This document shows positions 1 through 13,500 of a DNA stretch of 64,000 bases, piece by piece. The notes under the pieces were generated by a model that had not been told where the DNA came from, did no database searches, and saw only the letters and a list, made by a program, of their open reading frames with translations. The translations under genes and the position numbers were made by a program. How positions within the stretch are numbered: position 1 is the stretch's first letter; each line of letters opens with the position of its first letter. Origin of the DNA: Aphrocallistes beatrix (taxonomy: Eukaryota; Porifera; Hexactinellida; Sceptrulophora; Aphrocallistidae); the NCBI GenBank assembly GCA_963281255.1, contig OY725495.1:744001-808000 (forward strand). The letters are read 5' to 3'.

Positions 1-84
1 GATTATAATGTAGACTGTCCCATGACTACTCAGGTTTCCAATACTTTCTTACCAAAAACTATATAGCTCTACAATAATCTAGAA

Positions 85-987
85 ATGGAAACTATGCAGA
101 TGGATAAAACTCACTCACAGATATTTGATGACTCTGAAATTGAGAGGAACTACTCGTTTGACCACATGGTAGCTGTGGGAGCGAGTGGAGAGGAGCATGG
201 GGAGCTATGGGATCCGAGTGGCATCGCCATTGACTCAGAAACGAACCAAATCTATATCACAGAAGGAGAATTCTCTCTCGCACGAGTGTCTATTTTCTCA
301 GAGAGCGGAGACTTCCTAAACTGTTTCAAACACGAGCATATCATCTGTCCGTGGGGTGTGGCAGTACACGGAAGCGAGATGTACTTGACGGATATTTTAA
401 GGCACACCGTGTCGCATTACAAACTGGGAGGAGAGATTCGATTCATTGCTAAGCTAGGGTGTAGAGGTGAGGGCATAGGACAGTTTGATTTTCCTAACCA
501 ACTCACTGTCTCTACTAATGCGATCGTGTTTGTGTCTGATCGTGACAATCATCGAATTCAAATCCTGGATTCTTCACTACGCTACCTCAAACAGATATCA
601 CACCAATCAATGGAGCATCCCTGTGATGTTAAAGTTACGACAGATTCAGTTTATGTCCTCACTTTGACAGGCCCCTTCTGTATACACGTGTTCTCTCACA
701 TCGGAGACAAGATACGGTCCATAATCACAAAAGGTGATGGAATGCTGGTCACTGAGTCTTTCTTCTTCTACATAGACTCCTGTGCGAAGTTTGTTATCAG
801 TGATAACGGATCCAGTCAGATCAAGGTGTTCTCCGAAGATGGGGTACTCCTCCACACGCTAGGGGAACATGGCCATGAATTGGGAAAGTTTGAACGACCA
901 TACGGAATTGCTCTCAGTGCTAATCAGAAATGTGTTGTCGCGTCTCTCAATGAGAATTATGGACTACAGATATTTTCTACTTTATAA
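85..987 (+). CDS. NHL-repeat beta-propeller protein
   Basis: 300-residue single-exon ORF. An in-frame TAG at 64-66 lies upstream, so the ATG at 85 is the first usable start (Met residues also at 4 and 6). The protein is built of about six NHL blades: repeated patterns of the form PxGIAID...IYITE, PWGVAVHG, FDFPNQLTV...VFVSDRDNHRIQIL, HPCDVKV, KFVISDNGSSQIKVF and RPYGIALS. The C-terminal half resembles NHL domains of TRIM2/TRIM71/NHLRC-type proteins, but there is no RING, B-box or filamin domain in front, so this is a stand-alone propeller, probably a protein- or RNA-binding scaffold (family inference). No signal peptide or membrane segment is visible. A second NHL gene lies at about 45.9 kb. 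The specific function is unknown. Confidence 0.85.
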   Translation: METMQMDKTHSQIFDDSEIERNYSFDHMVAVGASGEEHGELWDPSGIAIDSETNQIYITEGEFSLARVSIFSESGDFLNCFKHEHIICPWGVAVHGSEMYLTDILRHTVSHYKLGGEIRFIAKLGCRGEGIGQFDFPNQLTVSTNAIVFVSDRDNHRIQILDSSLRYLKQISHQSMEHPCDVKVTTDSVYVLTLTGPFCIHVFSHIGDKIRSIITKGDGMLVTESFFFYIDSCAKFVISDNGSSQIKVFSEDGVLLHTLGEHGHELGKFERPYGIALSANQKCVVASLNENYGLQIFSTL

Positions 988-1260
988 TTATTGCTTCTTT
1001 TTACGGATGGTGAGGGGACATTGTTCTCTCTGGCTGTATTACCGATTATTTTTATTTGTTATGTTATATTTGTTTACAATGATTGACCCGACTACTAAAT
1101 CTATCAATTTACAATATTTGGGGTTACGTCATCTCCACTAACCCCCCCCCCCCAAGGGGTGGGTCTGCTGGGTTGGATACAGCTCTGGATTTCACGGAGA
1201 TTAAGAGAGTCAAAAATATTTTCATAATTGGTCCAGATCAAACCAGTTTTATTGCCATAA
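988..1260. other. 3' flank of NHL gene, no gene seen
   Basis: AT-rich 3' flank. It contains a run of 12 C at about 1142-1153 followed by AAGGGG. No convincing coding signal; the small overlapping ORFs are shadows or chance. Confidence 0.5.
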
Positions 1261-1407
1261 CAAGGCCGTAGGTACCAGGTGTGAAGTGATCCGGTTGGGA
1301 CTAAAAGTGGTTAAAACCAGTCCAACCTCCCAAAATGGTCCTTTTGGGAGTTAATAAAATTGGTTAAAAGTTGAAACCGGACCAACCATACCGGTAGCTA
1401 CGCCCTG
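1261..1407. mobile_element. Short hAT-like MITE (147 bp)
   Basis: The left end CAAGGCCGTAGGTACC is matched by an inverted right end that reads CAGGGCGTAGCTACC on the minus strand. The interior is made of inverted 'ccggttgggac / gaaaccggacc' motifs. The terminal sequence is almost the same as that of the element at 44585-45064, which has an 8-bp target duplication. Here I could not find a clean 8-bp duplication. Confidence 0.5.
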
Positions 1408-1454
1408 CATAAGAAGTGTGTAATTTTGACTTTTCAATTATTCAACATATTTTC

Positions 1455-1537
1455 ATTTACTTTTTTTATTTTTAGCTCCTCTTATGTTTTTCTTGAATGG
1501 ACAACTTTGCTCAGGATTTCTTTCTCACATCGATTGA
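1455..1537 (+). promoter_or_regulatory. 3' splice acceptor-like site and overlapping uORF before the dynein start
   Basis: A long pyrimidine tract ends in ATTTTTAG at 1475, a strong match to a 3' splice acceptor (cis 5'-UTR intron or trans-splice site), only 22 bases before the dynein ATG at 1497. The first ATG after this site is at 1484, in a different frame. It opens a 17-codon uORF ending at 1537 that overlaps the dynein start. An in-frame TGA (1494-1496) directly precedes the dynein ATG. Translation of dynein would then need leaky scanning past the uORF. The splice use is inferred from sequence only. Confidence 0.5.
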
Positions 1538-4500
1538 GAGCAGTTTAGGTTTCAAACTGAAAGCACATTCTGCTTCTTACATTCTAGGCAGTCCTGAGCT
1601 ACAATCATTTCTGAGTGACGATAAAGTAATTATTTTACTCGTAAAGCATGATTCGAATGACGACTCTTTTCAGCTTTATATCGAATTCGAAAGCTCTAAA
1701 AAATTTAGTTCTTTTGTTCTCTTTCTTAAACGTGAACCGCGAAAATTGACTGAAGCGAACTTACATCAACAAGTTATTGTTTTCCATATACACGATTCTC
1801 CTAATGATACCCTGTACCACATCTTGAATAAGCTGTATATGCCTCTCTTTTTGGAAAAAATCGAATTGAATCCTAATTCTGATCCTAAAATGACAAACCT
1901 CATTCTTGAACTCAGCGCAGAATTGGCATCATCTTTAAATAAACAGAAAATACTACCAAGTTTGTTGTCAGATGTTGATGCAATTATTGAATCAGAAGAA
2001 AGCAATGAATACTTGTTGAGTGTACTAACACCTGCTGATGAGTTCAATTACTGGACTCACTTCTCTCAACAAGCGCCTTCATCGGAATTGAGAGAGCGCG
2101 CAGCTGCTTTCAAGGAAACTTTTTCTTCCATTTCTAAAGAATTTGATTCCTTTAATTCTCAAACGTTCTCTCAGATTCTAGATGGCTTAGATACTGTATA
2201 CAGTTCTTTGGATGAACTATGGAAAAACCATAATGAAACACCTCTCTACTCTGAAAAGAGAATGTGTCGAGTGATTGAAGTGTGCTCTAATTCTCTATTA
2301 AATATATTAAAGCAGAAACTGTCGGAAACTATCAGTCCTAATGTATGGAATACTGAGTTTTCAAATCTGAGAGATAATTTATATCTTTGCATTAAGATTT
2401 GTAACAAATGGTTAGAAAACACTGAGCTCTTTACTGGTCACATATGGCGAACTGATCGCTTACATCCTTGGCAAGGTCCAGTCTTCAACTGCCACGAAAT
2501 GGACCAGTTCCTATATAGGCTGGATGAACTCTTTGAATTCCGGACACTACAGAGACAAGCGCAGAATATTCTGAGCTTTGAGGAAGCGCATTCGTGCGAA
2601 CTCGAAACTATTTTTGATTGTTTCAAAGGTTTGAAACCGTTTCAGCCGAACAAATGCTTCAGGCAATTTTGGGCTGCAGGTGTTAGTAAGTTTTATAATC
2701 ATATGAAATCAGCTGATAAGTTAGTCGCTCTGAAGATTCGTGATAAATTCAGAACAACAAATGTCATCCCGACCCAAGTTTTAAGAGAATTTAAACGTTT
2801 CAAATCTTTCTTGAATCAAAAGGATATCAAAGTTGAACTTTTGAGTGAGCGAGAAATCTTGTTAGTATATCTAACCAACTACCTCTCATCTCTGAACAAA
2901 ATGTTTGAGCAAAGATCTTCACTTTCATATGACTCCATATCCAATGGCAGTAATGATGGGAAAAACCTTCCCTCTATTGTTAATACTATGATAGCTTATT
3001 CACAGATTAGTTCGAAAGTTGATTTCATTTCGAAGGCGGAAAGCTATTTGAACGACCTTTCAAGTTTCCAATCATTCCATGATAGCTGCAAGGCGTTGAA
3101 GGAAGAGATCAAGAGGGCGAGAGACGAAATATTTAATCTTTGGTGCAGGGAAATAATTTCGAAAATTGAAATGCCTGATTCGCCTTTCGAGTTAAATCTG
3201 AATACTTCCGTACTTCAGTTAACTGCTAAAGATGGCCGTTTAGTTGTGCTTTATCCGGACAATTTAGTGCAATTGTTAAGAGAGGTGCGAGTTCTTTCCT
3301 CCCTCGGTTTCACGATTCCTCAAAACATATTTCGCACTGTCTCTTTTGCTGAACGCTGCCTCCGCTATGGACTTCTCCTTAAACAGATTTCTCACTTCTA
3401 CAATTCGATCGATCAACAGATCATTCCAAGCCAGCAGCCCTTAATGATATCTCACGCACTGTCTCTAGAATCTCTGATTTCCAAACCCAATATCCAAGGT
3501 GTTAGTATTGGTTCTAATGGTCAGATTAATGTGACATGGAACTCTCTCAGTTCACTTGAATCTTACATCGATAAATTGCAAAATGCTTCAGAAGAATTTT
3601 GTAGTGAGAATCGCAAGCTCAGGAAAATCCATTCCCTACTCGTGGTATTCGTTGAAGAATTGTTTTCTATTGATCTTCTCACCCAGCAATTCAAGTGGAA
3701 GAGAAACATGTCAAATATCCGCGATCTAATTCACAAACTTGAAGTTGAGAAGTCGTACGATCCATCGCATTTGTGTGCTTGGAGAATCCATTGGGATCAC
3801 CAGCTGTATAAAGCTGTGGGGAACTGCTACTCTTCCAGCTTGCAGCACTTAAACGACTCTTTGCCTGAAATGAAGATGGATGTGGTTGTTCGCTATGGTA
3901 TTCTGCAGTTTAAACCCACGTTTGAAGAAGTCCGTGCCAAATACTATCGCGAAATGAAAAAGTTCCTTTTATTTCCGCGCAATTTTAAGGGAATTGATAC
4001 AACGGACTCTCCAGTTATCTCAATTTTCCGTCAGCTAATAACTGTAAACTATCGCTACTTTTCTAAGGTTTTTATCGATGCTGAGTTCTTACTCTCACGC
4101 TTACGCCGAGTTCTCGACCATTTTGAAAACTTTATTATAATCGACTCAACAAGCCTTGATGATCTGATCCGAGATTTCTGTCACGAGTATTCTGACTATG
4201 AAAGAAATTTTAGATTATTGAAGATTAAAGGTCGCGAGGCTGAAAAATTACCGAACTTAATCAAAATTGATCGAATCTCTGTCTCTACTTTGCCAGTCAA
4301 ATCGTTTATTGATAATCAGATTCAACGGATGTACGACTCACTGATTGACTCACTACACCGTAGCGTGAAAAGTAAAGTTCTCATTATTGAGAATTTTATT
4401 TCCGAGACCAACACGAATTTTAGCAATACTCCTTGCACGATGGGTGATCTATCCGATGCGCACTCTGCACAAAATACTTTTGCTGAGAAACGCAAGGAAA

Positions 4501-7500
4501 TTCAACCTTTACTCGCTGATATTGAATCTCGAGTTAAGCTAGCCAAAATGGTTTCAGAATCTTCGAATATTTCAGCTTCGATTGACTGGTCTCAAAGACA
4601 GATGGTGGAACTCCGCTCCAAATGGGATCAGCTGGGAGCTGTCCTCGAATCACACGAGCTACTGATCAGAGACCAATATCAGATTCTAAGAGGAGAGACG
4701 CTCTCTAAAGTTGAGCAGCTCAAGGTGAGCATTGAGAATTTTTCTGGTCAGTGGGAAAGTGCGAAACCTACTTTTGCAGAATTTGATTTAAAAGGTCTAG
4801 ATGAGAATCAAAAACTTAAAATATTAAATTTATTGGACGAAAAAAGGAATGAATTTGCTGAATTGTCTGAAAATTTTCAAACAATTCAAAACGATTGTAA
4901 CTTCTTTTCAATTCCAATCCCAGAATTTCCACAGATTGATACATTTACCAAAGATTTAGAAATCGCTGAACGGAATATAAATTTATTTCTACAATTCGAT
5001 TCAGAATACCAGAAACTGTTCAGGAGAGAATGGAGTAGCTTCAGGCTTAAATACAACGAATTCGAAGTATTCATTAATACCTGGAATGAACAGATACTCG
5101 GAATGGATGATGGTTACCAAGCTTTGCTGCTTAACAAATTGCTGTACGAATTAGATAATTTCAGAAAGGTCGTCCCTCTCTTAAAACTCTTACGCGGCGA
5201 GAATTACTCGCCTGATCATTGGTACGAATTATTCATTTTGCTTGAGTTCTCGAAATCCGTGACTTTAGAGAATCTAATTTTCGGAGACTTCTTGAATATA
5301 ATCCCAACCATCGTCAAACAAGCCGATTTCATTCGAGAATTGAACCAACGCGCGCAAGGCGAAATTTCTATAAGAGAAGCTCTCAGCGAACTTGAAATTT
5401 GGGGATATTCCACAACTTTCTGCTTCTCTACATACAACACTTGTGATAAAGTGGAGATTAAGATCATTAAAGACTGGAAATCATTGGTGACTGAGATAAC
5501 AGAGAATATTTGTTTAATACAGTCCTTGAAAGATTCTCCATATTTTCAGAAATTTAGGGATAAGGCTTCCATTTGGGAGGAAAGACTGCTAACTCTTGAT
5601 ATTTGCATCCAAAAGTTGATTCAAATCCAGAGTAAATGGGGCTATTTAGAACCAATATACGGAAATGGATCTTTTGATCGGGAACATGATCGCTTTAAGA
5701 AAGTTGATAATGATTTTCGAGAAATAATAACTGCTCTTTTCCACGAAAAGATTATCATCACAGTCGTAAATAATGTAGGTTTTCTCAAAAGGTTGGAAAG
5801 TTGTTTAGACCAGATATTTATATGCCAAAAAGCGCTTAATGATTTTCTTGAAGAGAAGCGGATGTTCTTTCCAAGATTTTTCTTCATTGGTGACGAAGAT
5901 CTTCTCGAAATTCTCGGCCATGCTAAAGAGCCAGCCATCATCCTATCGCATTTGCAGAAGCTTTATGCTGGTATTAACACAGTAACTTTTTCAGAAAGCA
6001 ATGAATTCATTCAGACAATCAATAGTTTAGACGGAGAGGTTGTACCTCTGGTTAATCCAGTACACGTAACGGTTGTAGTTGAAGATTGGTTGACTGAGCT
6101 AACAAACGAAATGGTTGCTACTCTGAAATCAGATTTATCCAATTGCATTACCACTTGCCAACAGCTGGGATACTTAAATCCTCATGAAAATAACTTTTCA
6201 TCTCAAATTCTTTGTTTATCCCAAATTATTATGTTTACTTCCAGGTGTCAGCAGGCAATTTCTTTAGGAAAACTTCCGGAATTATTAACTGAATTGGAAT
6301 CTCAACTGCTGCATCTTTCTGAAAGTAAGATAGATGTGGGAGACAATACGAAGCTAAATATTTTAGAACTGAAACGTAAGTCTCTCATCTTAGACACAAT
6401 CCACTTCATTTCAATTGTTAAATATTTATTAAACGATAGAATGTGTAAAACTGTTGGCAATTGGAAATGGCAGAAACAACTTCGATATTACTATAACTCT
6501 AAACTTAATGATTACATGGTAACAATGGTGGATGCCTCATTCACTTATACTTTTGAATATCAAGGAAACGCCCCTAAAGTTGTCCAAACCCCGCTAACTG
6601 ATAAGTGCTTTCTTACGCTCACTCAAGGCATGCTGATTGGGATGGGTGGGAACCCTTATGGACCAGCTGGGACTGGCAAAACAGAGTCAGTAAAGGCGTT
6701 AGGTGGGCTATTTGGCCGACAGGTGTTGGTTTTTAACTGCGATGAGGCAATCGATGTGAAATCGATGAGTAGGATATTTATGGGTATTGTCATGTGTGGT
6801 GCTTGGGGTTGTTTTGATGAATTCAATCGCCTTGAAGAGATTGTGCTCTCGGCTATTTCCATGCAGATCCAGGTTATCCAGGAAGCAATTAAGGAAAAGC
6901 GCGAGGTAGTTAAGATATTGGAACAATCTGTATCTATTTCGCACCATTCAGGTATATTCATTACGCTTAACCCAGCTGGAAAAGGTTATGGAGGGCGACA
7001 AAAGTTACCAGACAACCTAAAACAGCTGTTTCTCCCCGTCGCCATGTCGCAACCTGACAACCTCCTGATTGCTGAGGTGCTCTTTTATTCAGAAGGATTC
7101 CAATATTCTGAAATTTTATCTAATAAATTAGTCGAATTATTTGCACTGTCACGTGAACTTCTATCTCATCAGAAGCATTACGATTGGGGTTTGAGAGCTC
7201 TCAAGACGGTGTTGCAAGGCTCAGGATCTCTCTTGCAAAAGTACAGAAGTCAAGCTAAGGGGACTTCTGAAACGGATTTATTTCAAGTTGAAATGAATAT
7301 TTTGATTCGAGCGGTCCGTCTCAACACTCTCTCAAAGTTAACCTTTGTTGACACGCGTAGGTTTAACGGTTTATTGAATGACATTTTTCCAGGAATTCCT
7401 TTCGAGGATGAGACATTTCCTGAGATAGAAGTCCATTTTAATAAATACATATCTGAGAAAAATTTCGTTCTAGTACAGAATCAACTTTTAAAATGCACAG

Positions 7501-10500
7501 AACTCTACGAGCAAATGAACCACCGAATGGGCGTACTGATTGTTGGTCCCAGTGGTTCTGGGAAGAGTTTTTTGTGGAGAGCTCTGAACGGAACATTGGC
7601 ACAAATGGGACAGTCGATCCGATTATATTGTCTAAATCCTAAAGCCATACATCGCAATATTCTGTTAGGGTCAATGGATCAGGATACGAGAGAGTGGTCT
7701 GATGGAATTTTGACGGTTTGTTCGCGTAAAGTTTGCCAGGAACCTAGTGACGTCATCTCATGGATTGTTCTCGATGGTGACATAGACCCCGAGTGGATAG
7801 AATCACTGAATTCGGTTTTGGATGATAATAGACTCCTGACTATTCCTTCTGGTGAGAGAATTCAGTTTGGTCCAAATGTTCATTTTCTATTTGAGACCCA
7901 CGATATAAGTTTTGCATCTCCCGCCACTATTTCTCGAATGGGCATCATTTTCTTAAATAACGAAGAAATTGACATCAAAGCTGTCGTGGTGTCTTACATT
8001 AAAACTAATCTTAGCGAGCTTCCCAAAAGTCAATTATCTTTCATCATCGAGATGGTTAAAACTTATTTCTATCGTTGTTTCGAAATTGTTTTAGCTTACA
8101 ATGAACTTGCATTAGATTGTAGCAAGATGGGGATTGTGCTTAACGGACTCTCGCAAATCGAATCTGTCCACTGTCCAGAGGAATTTGCTCTTGCAATGAT
8201 TCGTGGATTTGGATCGATTCTCACTCTCAAATTAAGGCGGCAGTTTGCTACAGAAGTTTTAGAAATGATGGGCATCCGTTTCCCTAACCAGAATGATCCT
8301 TGCAATATGTTTTATGATGGAGAAGCCAACTCCCTGAGATCTTATGATGTGATGAATAATCTCCACGAACGCATGGATATCAAGCACTGTTTTTCACAAA
8401 GAAGGAATCCACTTATTAATACTATAGACGTGCAAAAAACCATCGATACAATCCGAAATTTATTATTTTCGAAAAAGAATCCCCATTTTATTCTCGCTGG
8501 CCCTGATGGCTGTGGAAAAGAAACGATTTTATCTGATTTAATTAATAAAATTCCGACCACAAGATTAGTATACATCTATTGTAATTCAGAAACAAAGCCC
8601 CGTGACGTCATTACTAAATTGTTTGAGTTGTGTTTGTCATTCAACACGAATGAAGGCAAAATGTTGAGGCCGAAAGGCTGTGACAAACTTGTGATATTAA
8701 TAAAAGGTCTAAACCTCCCTAAACCCGATAAATGGGGAACAGTTCAGCTGGTTGCTTTTCTGCAGCAGGTTGCAACCTATGATGGATTTTATCACAGCAC
8801 TCTCGAATGGATCTCTTTGAACAGCGTTCAAATAATTGCGACGTTAAATCCTACACTAACCATGGGGAGATATAACGTCAGCACACGCTTGACATCCATT
8901 CTAAGAATCTGCTACCTCCATTCACCAGAACAAGATGATTTGAAGATAGTCATCGAAACATTTCTACGCTGTATTTTTCGGAGCGTCCCTTCTGAATTTC
9001 CTTCTTTTGATTTCCTGTCCAATTGGGGCACAACTGCGCATATACATTCCTTAGCTGACTCCATGGTTACCGTATACAATGAAGTATCGCGAAATTTCAC
9101 GTTCGGTCAATTGCCATATATTCGTTTTACACCCAAACTTCTTAGTGAATGGGCGCAACAGTTCAGTCTTTACATCAGTTCTTCAGAAGGGATCGCTAGT
9201 GAAGAGGAATTGCTGCGAGTATTCAGATATGAAGCAGAGCGTATTTTTAGAGATAAATTTAAAAATTTAGACGCTAAGAGTAAATTTGATCATCTATTAA
9301 TTAAAATTTTAGCTAAATTTTGGAATTCGCCGGATTCTCATGCAGAATTGCAATATAGCTCTATTTTACTGAAAAACAAAAAAATCGTAAGCAACGCCAA
9401 ATTTCTGTTTCCAATAAATAAGAGTGATTTTGATCTTTCAATCAACAAAATTATTCAGAGTTATACAAGTGAAGTGGAGTCGCTCCCTCAAATTTTTCTT
9501 AGCAATGAAGTGGTATCTAATTTCGCTAGAGTAGATCGCGTACTAACGAAACCTGGAGGATCTATTATTTTGTTAGGTAGAAGCGGTGCTGGCAGGCACT
9601 TGGCACTAAAGCTAGCCGCTTTCCATCACAAAATTGAGGTTTTCACACCCCATATTGGTAGAGGATATGGAATCAAACGCTTTAAACAAGACTTAAAGAC
9701 TATTCTACAAACGTGTGGAGTAGAAAACCGAGAAATGATATTTTTGTTAGAAAATTATCAATTATTCCATCCCAGCTTTTTGGATATGATAAATAGCTTG
9801 CTGAGCTCAGGGGAGGTTCCGGGATTATTCCGCAGGGAAGAAATGGCACAAATCCTCACATCAATAAGCGAAGATGCATCCGAGAATGGATACGGCGATA
9901 ACTTAGAAAAATATTTTTATTCTCGAACAAAGCTTAACCTCCATATTACACTGATTCTAGACATTTCCTCTCCTCAGATAAATTCCATTTTTGATAACCA
10001 TCCAGCGCTCAACAGTATTTGTACAACTATTATAATGGATAGTTGGTCTTTAAATACCATTCAAACTATTCCTCGCCTTCTAATTGAATCTTTGATACCT
10101 CATTTGTTGAAATTTTTCGACATTGGTGATTTGACAAAACATATTGTCAAAATATTTTCAGATTCCAATGGGTCAATTCCACTGAATTTATTATCTCTTG
10201 TAAGGTTATTTGTTAATATATACCGCGACAAATTTGACCAGTCTGATAAACTTAAACAGAAACTCGACCTTGGAATTCAGAAGATTACTGAGGCAACTAA
10301 CAAGGTCTCAGACCTTAGGAATCACGCGGATGTCCAGCGGTCTCTCCTTTCAGAAAAACAAGCAGAAGCAGATTCCGCTCTGGAAATGATTACCAAAAGC
10401 ATGCATCAAGCTTCTGAGCAAAAATTTGAAATGGAGAAGCTAGCTCAAAGGAAGAAAGATGAGAAGTTCCAACTTGAAGAACGAAAAACTACAATTGATA

Positions 10501-13500
10501 CTGAATTATCAGTCGTGATGCCATTGCTTGAACAGAGTAGGTCTGCTGTATCAGCTATCAAACCGGAGTCCATTGCTGAGATTAGGGTATTACGCGCTCC
10601 CCCTGATGTCATTAGGGACATTTTGGAAGCGGTATTATTATTGATGGGAATTTATGATACTTCCTGGCATAGCATTAAGACATTTCTTGGTAAGCGAGGG
10701 GTAAGGGATGAAATATGTCAATTTGATGCTAGAAACATAGCAGCAGAAAACAGAAATAATGTCGAAGAATTTGTAGAGGCGAGGAAAAAGTCTTTTACAC
10801 CAGAAGTTGCCAAACGAGCCTCAGTAGCAGCTGCCCCACTTGCGAATTGGATAATTTCCATCCTTCGCTACTCACATGTACTCCACTCCATAAAGCCTTT
10901 GGAGGCGGAAAAGAATCAACTTAGCAACAACCTTGTAGCTTCCGATTTACGAATGAAACAGATAGCTGCTGCAACCATTGAGATCGACCAAGATATTTCG
11001 AAAATGAAGGTGAAGTTTGAAAGTTTTACTTCAGAAGCTGCTAAACTAAAACTTGACATTGTCGCATCAGAAGAAATTATCGGAGCGGCTGAGAATTTGG
11101 TTAACAAGTTGATTGATGAGCAAACTCGATGGAGTACACAGCTCGAATCTTTAGAGAAGGACAGAGAGACGATAGCTACGAGGTGTCTACTCTCTTCGGC
11201 TTATATTTTGTACCTTGGAGGGAGCGAGGAAAATGAGAGATTTTCTAAACTTTCAAAGTGGAAATCCTTTTTAGATTTACAAGGTGAATTTTCCATAAAT
11301 AATTTTCTAGTCAATGAAACTCTCCAACTCAATTGGAAGCATGAAGGTCTCCCATGTGATGAGCTCTCTATTAGCAATGTAGTCATCTTAAAAAACACCC
11401 TACTCTGCCCACTTATTATAGATCCAAGTAATCGAGTTTTCGAATGGTTAAAAACACATCTTTCCAAAGAGAGATTAGAAATCGTGAACATAAGCGATGA
11501 TAATTTTGTTACAAAGTTAGAACTCTGCATTAGGTTTGGGAAGAACCTCATTATACAGGATGTAGTGGATATCGAACCGATTCTCTACAACCTGATTAGG
11601 CGAGAAACCTGTATTAAGGGTTCCGGATTGTTCATTCATATCGGAGATAAACAAATCGACTTTAATGAAGACTTCAGATTGTTTCTAATTTCACGAAATA
11701 AAAACCAGAATTATCCTCCAGAAATTCTGTCACATTTAGCTCTCATTAACTTCTCCTTCACACAGGATGGCCTCTCTTCTCAGCTACTGGCCCTGACCAT
11801 GCAGGTAGAACGGCCCGAACTAGAAGACAGGAAGAGAGAGCTGCTCTACAGGGAAGAAAGTTTGAGACTCGATCTCTCTTCGCTAGAAGAAAGTCTGCTC
11901 CAAACCCTTGCTACCTCAGAAGGGAGTTTATTAGAGAATAAATCGTTGCTTGCTTCTTTGAATGACACGAAAGAAAAAAGTGCTAACATCACAGTTGCGC
12001 TGAAAGAAAGTAAGCAATTGCAGATTAGCATAGACAAGGAAAGAAATTTATTTTTACCTTTCGCTCAAACTGCGTCCAGAATGTACTTCATATTGACAAC
12101 TCTCTACCAAATGAATCACATGTACAGATATAGCCTCGACTCTTTCATTATTCTTTTTAAAAGAGCTCTAGAATCTAGCAATTCACATCAAGACGCCGAC
12201 TCCAGAAACTACACATACATCTCCAGATTACAGACGATAGTATTCAATTTTGTCATTCATTCTCTTTTTGAAAACCAAATTCTCACCTTTTCCATATATT
12301 TCGTACATCGATTATATCCTAATTTATTTGACTCAGGTGAATGGGAATATTTCTGTGGACTAAACTATGTGGAAAGTGATTCTATCCAGAATCAATCATC
12401 TCCTGGGGGCATCGATGGTAAAGTCCCTACATGGTGTGATTCGGATCGAGCTAGTGATATCGTTAATTTTATGTCAAGATTTCCGAAATTATACTCGTTA
12501 ATTGAGTTAGAAAATGAAGAGATCTGGTTGAGATTTATGCGTACCACATGTTGTGAAGATGCAATCCCCCAGCACATACTCAAACGTTTGACTCCATTCC
12601 AAATATTGCTCATAATCCAGACGCTCAGGCCTGATAGACTGCATACTGCGATGGAGAAGTTCTGTGCGCAATCTCTAGGATTCAAAGAATTGAATCCATT
12701 TCCTTTGCAGTTCAAGGATATTTATAGTGAAACGAACTGTTCTTATCCGGTCTTGTTCATTGTATCGCCTGGAGCAGATCCTTCACATGAATTACAAGAC
12801 TTAGCGAGGGAAGTAATTGGAAGTGATCATTATTTCGAAATGCCTATGGGTCAAGGTCAGAGTAAATTTGCAATGAAAAGACTGAGGGAATGTGCGAAAA
12901 GTGGGGATTGGTTGTGCTTTAAAAATATGCACCTCGTGATAGATCTGCTCCCTGATCTGGAGAAGTTGATTTTCTCACTACAACCACACAATAATTTCCG
13001 ATTATTCCTTATTTCTGAGCAGCATGATTTATTCTCGATTAACTTACTGAACCTATGTCTCAAGATATCGTATGAAATTCTCCCTGGTGTGAAGAATAAT
13101 CTTTTTCGAAGTTATGATCAATGGACTCCTGGTTACATTGCTCAACAGAATAACCCGATACGAGCTCAAGTCATCTTCATTCTCACATGGTTTCATGTGC
13201 TCATTCAGGAACGTTGCAACTTCGTTCCGTTAGGTTGGTCTAAACGCTACGGATTTTCGTTATCTGAACTGAGAGCCGCCGGGAATTTAATCGACAGACT
13301 ATCCAATCCCAAGCTAGGCTCCGGGAATGAGATCCTGTGGTTAGATCATCTGCATGGATTACTCGAAAATTGCTTTTATGGAGGAAGAATTGATAATGGA
13401 ATGGATTTTAGAATTTTGAAATCATTCATTTCTCCTATTTTCTCTCCCAAAGTTATCCTGGACAGAGGTTCTCTCGGTCCATTTAAGACTATACCTCATT

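Noticed and set aside
1142..1153. Run of 12 C as a regulatory element
   Set aside because: A single homopolymer in a 3' flank without other support.
9576..9599. Loss of the Walker A lysine in dynein AAA4 as a sign of a dead motor
   Set aside because: A GRSGxGR loop in AAA4 is, to my knowledge, normal for DYNC2H1; AAA1 is fully intact.
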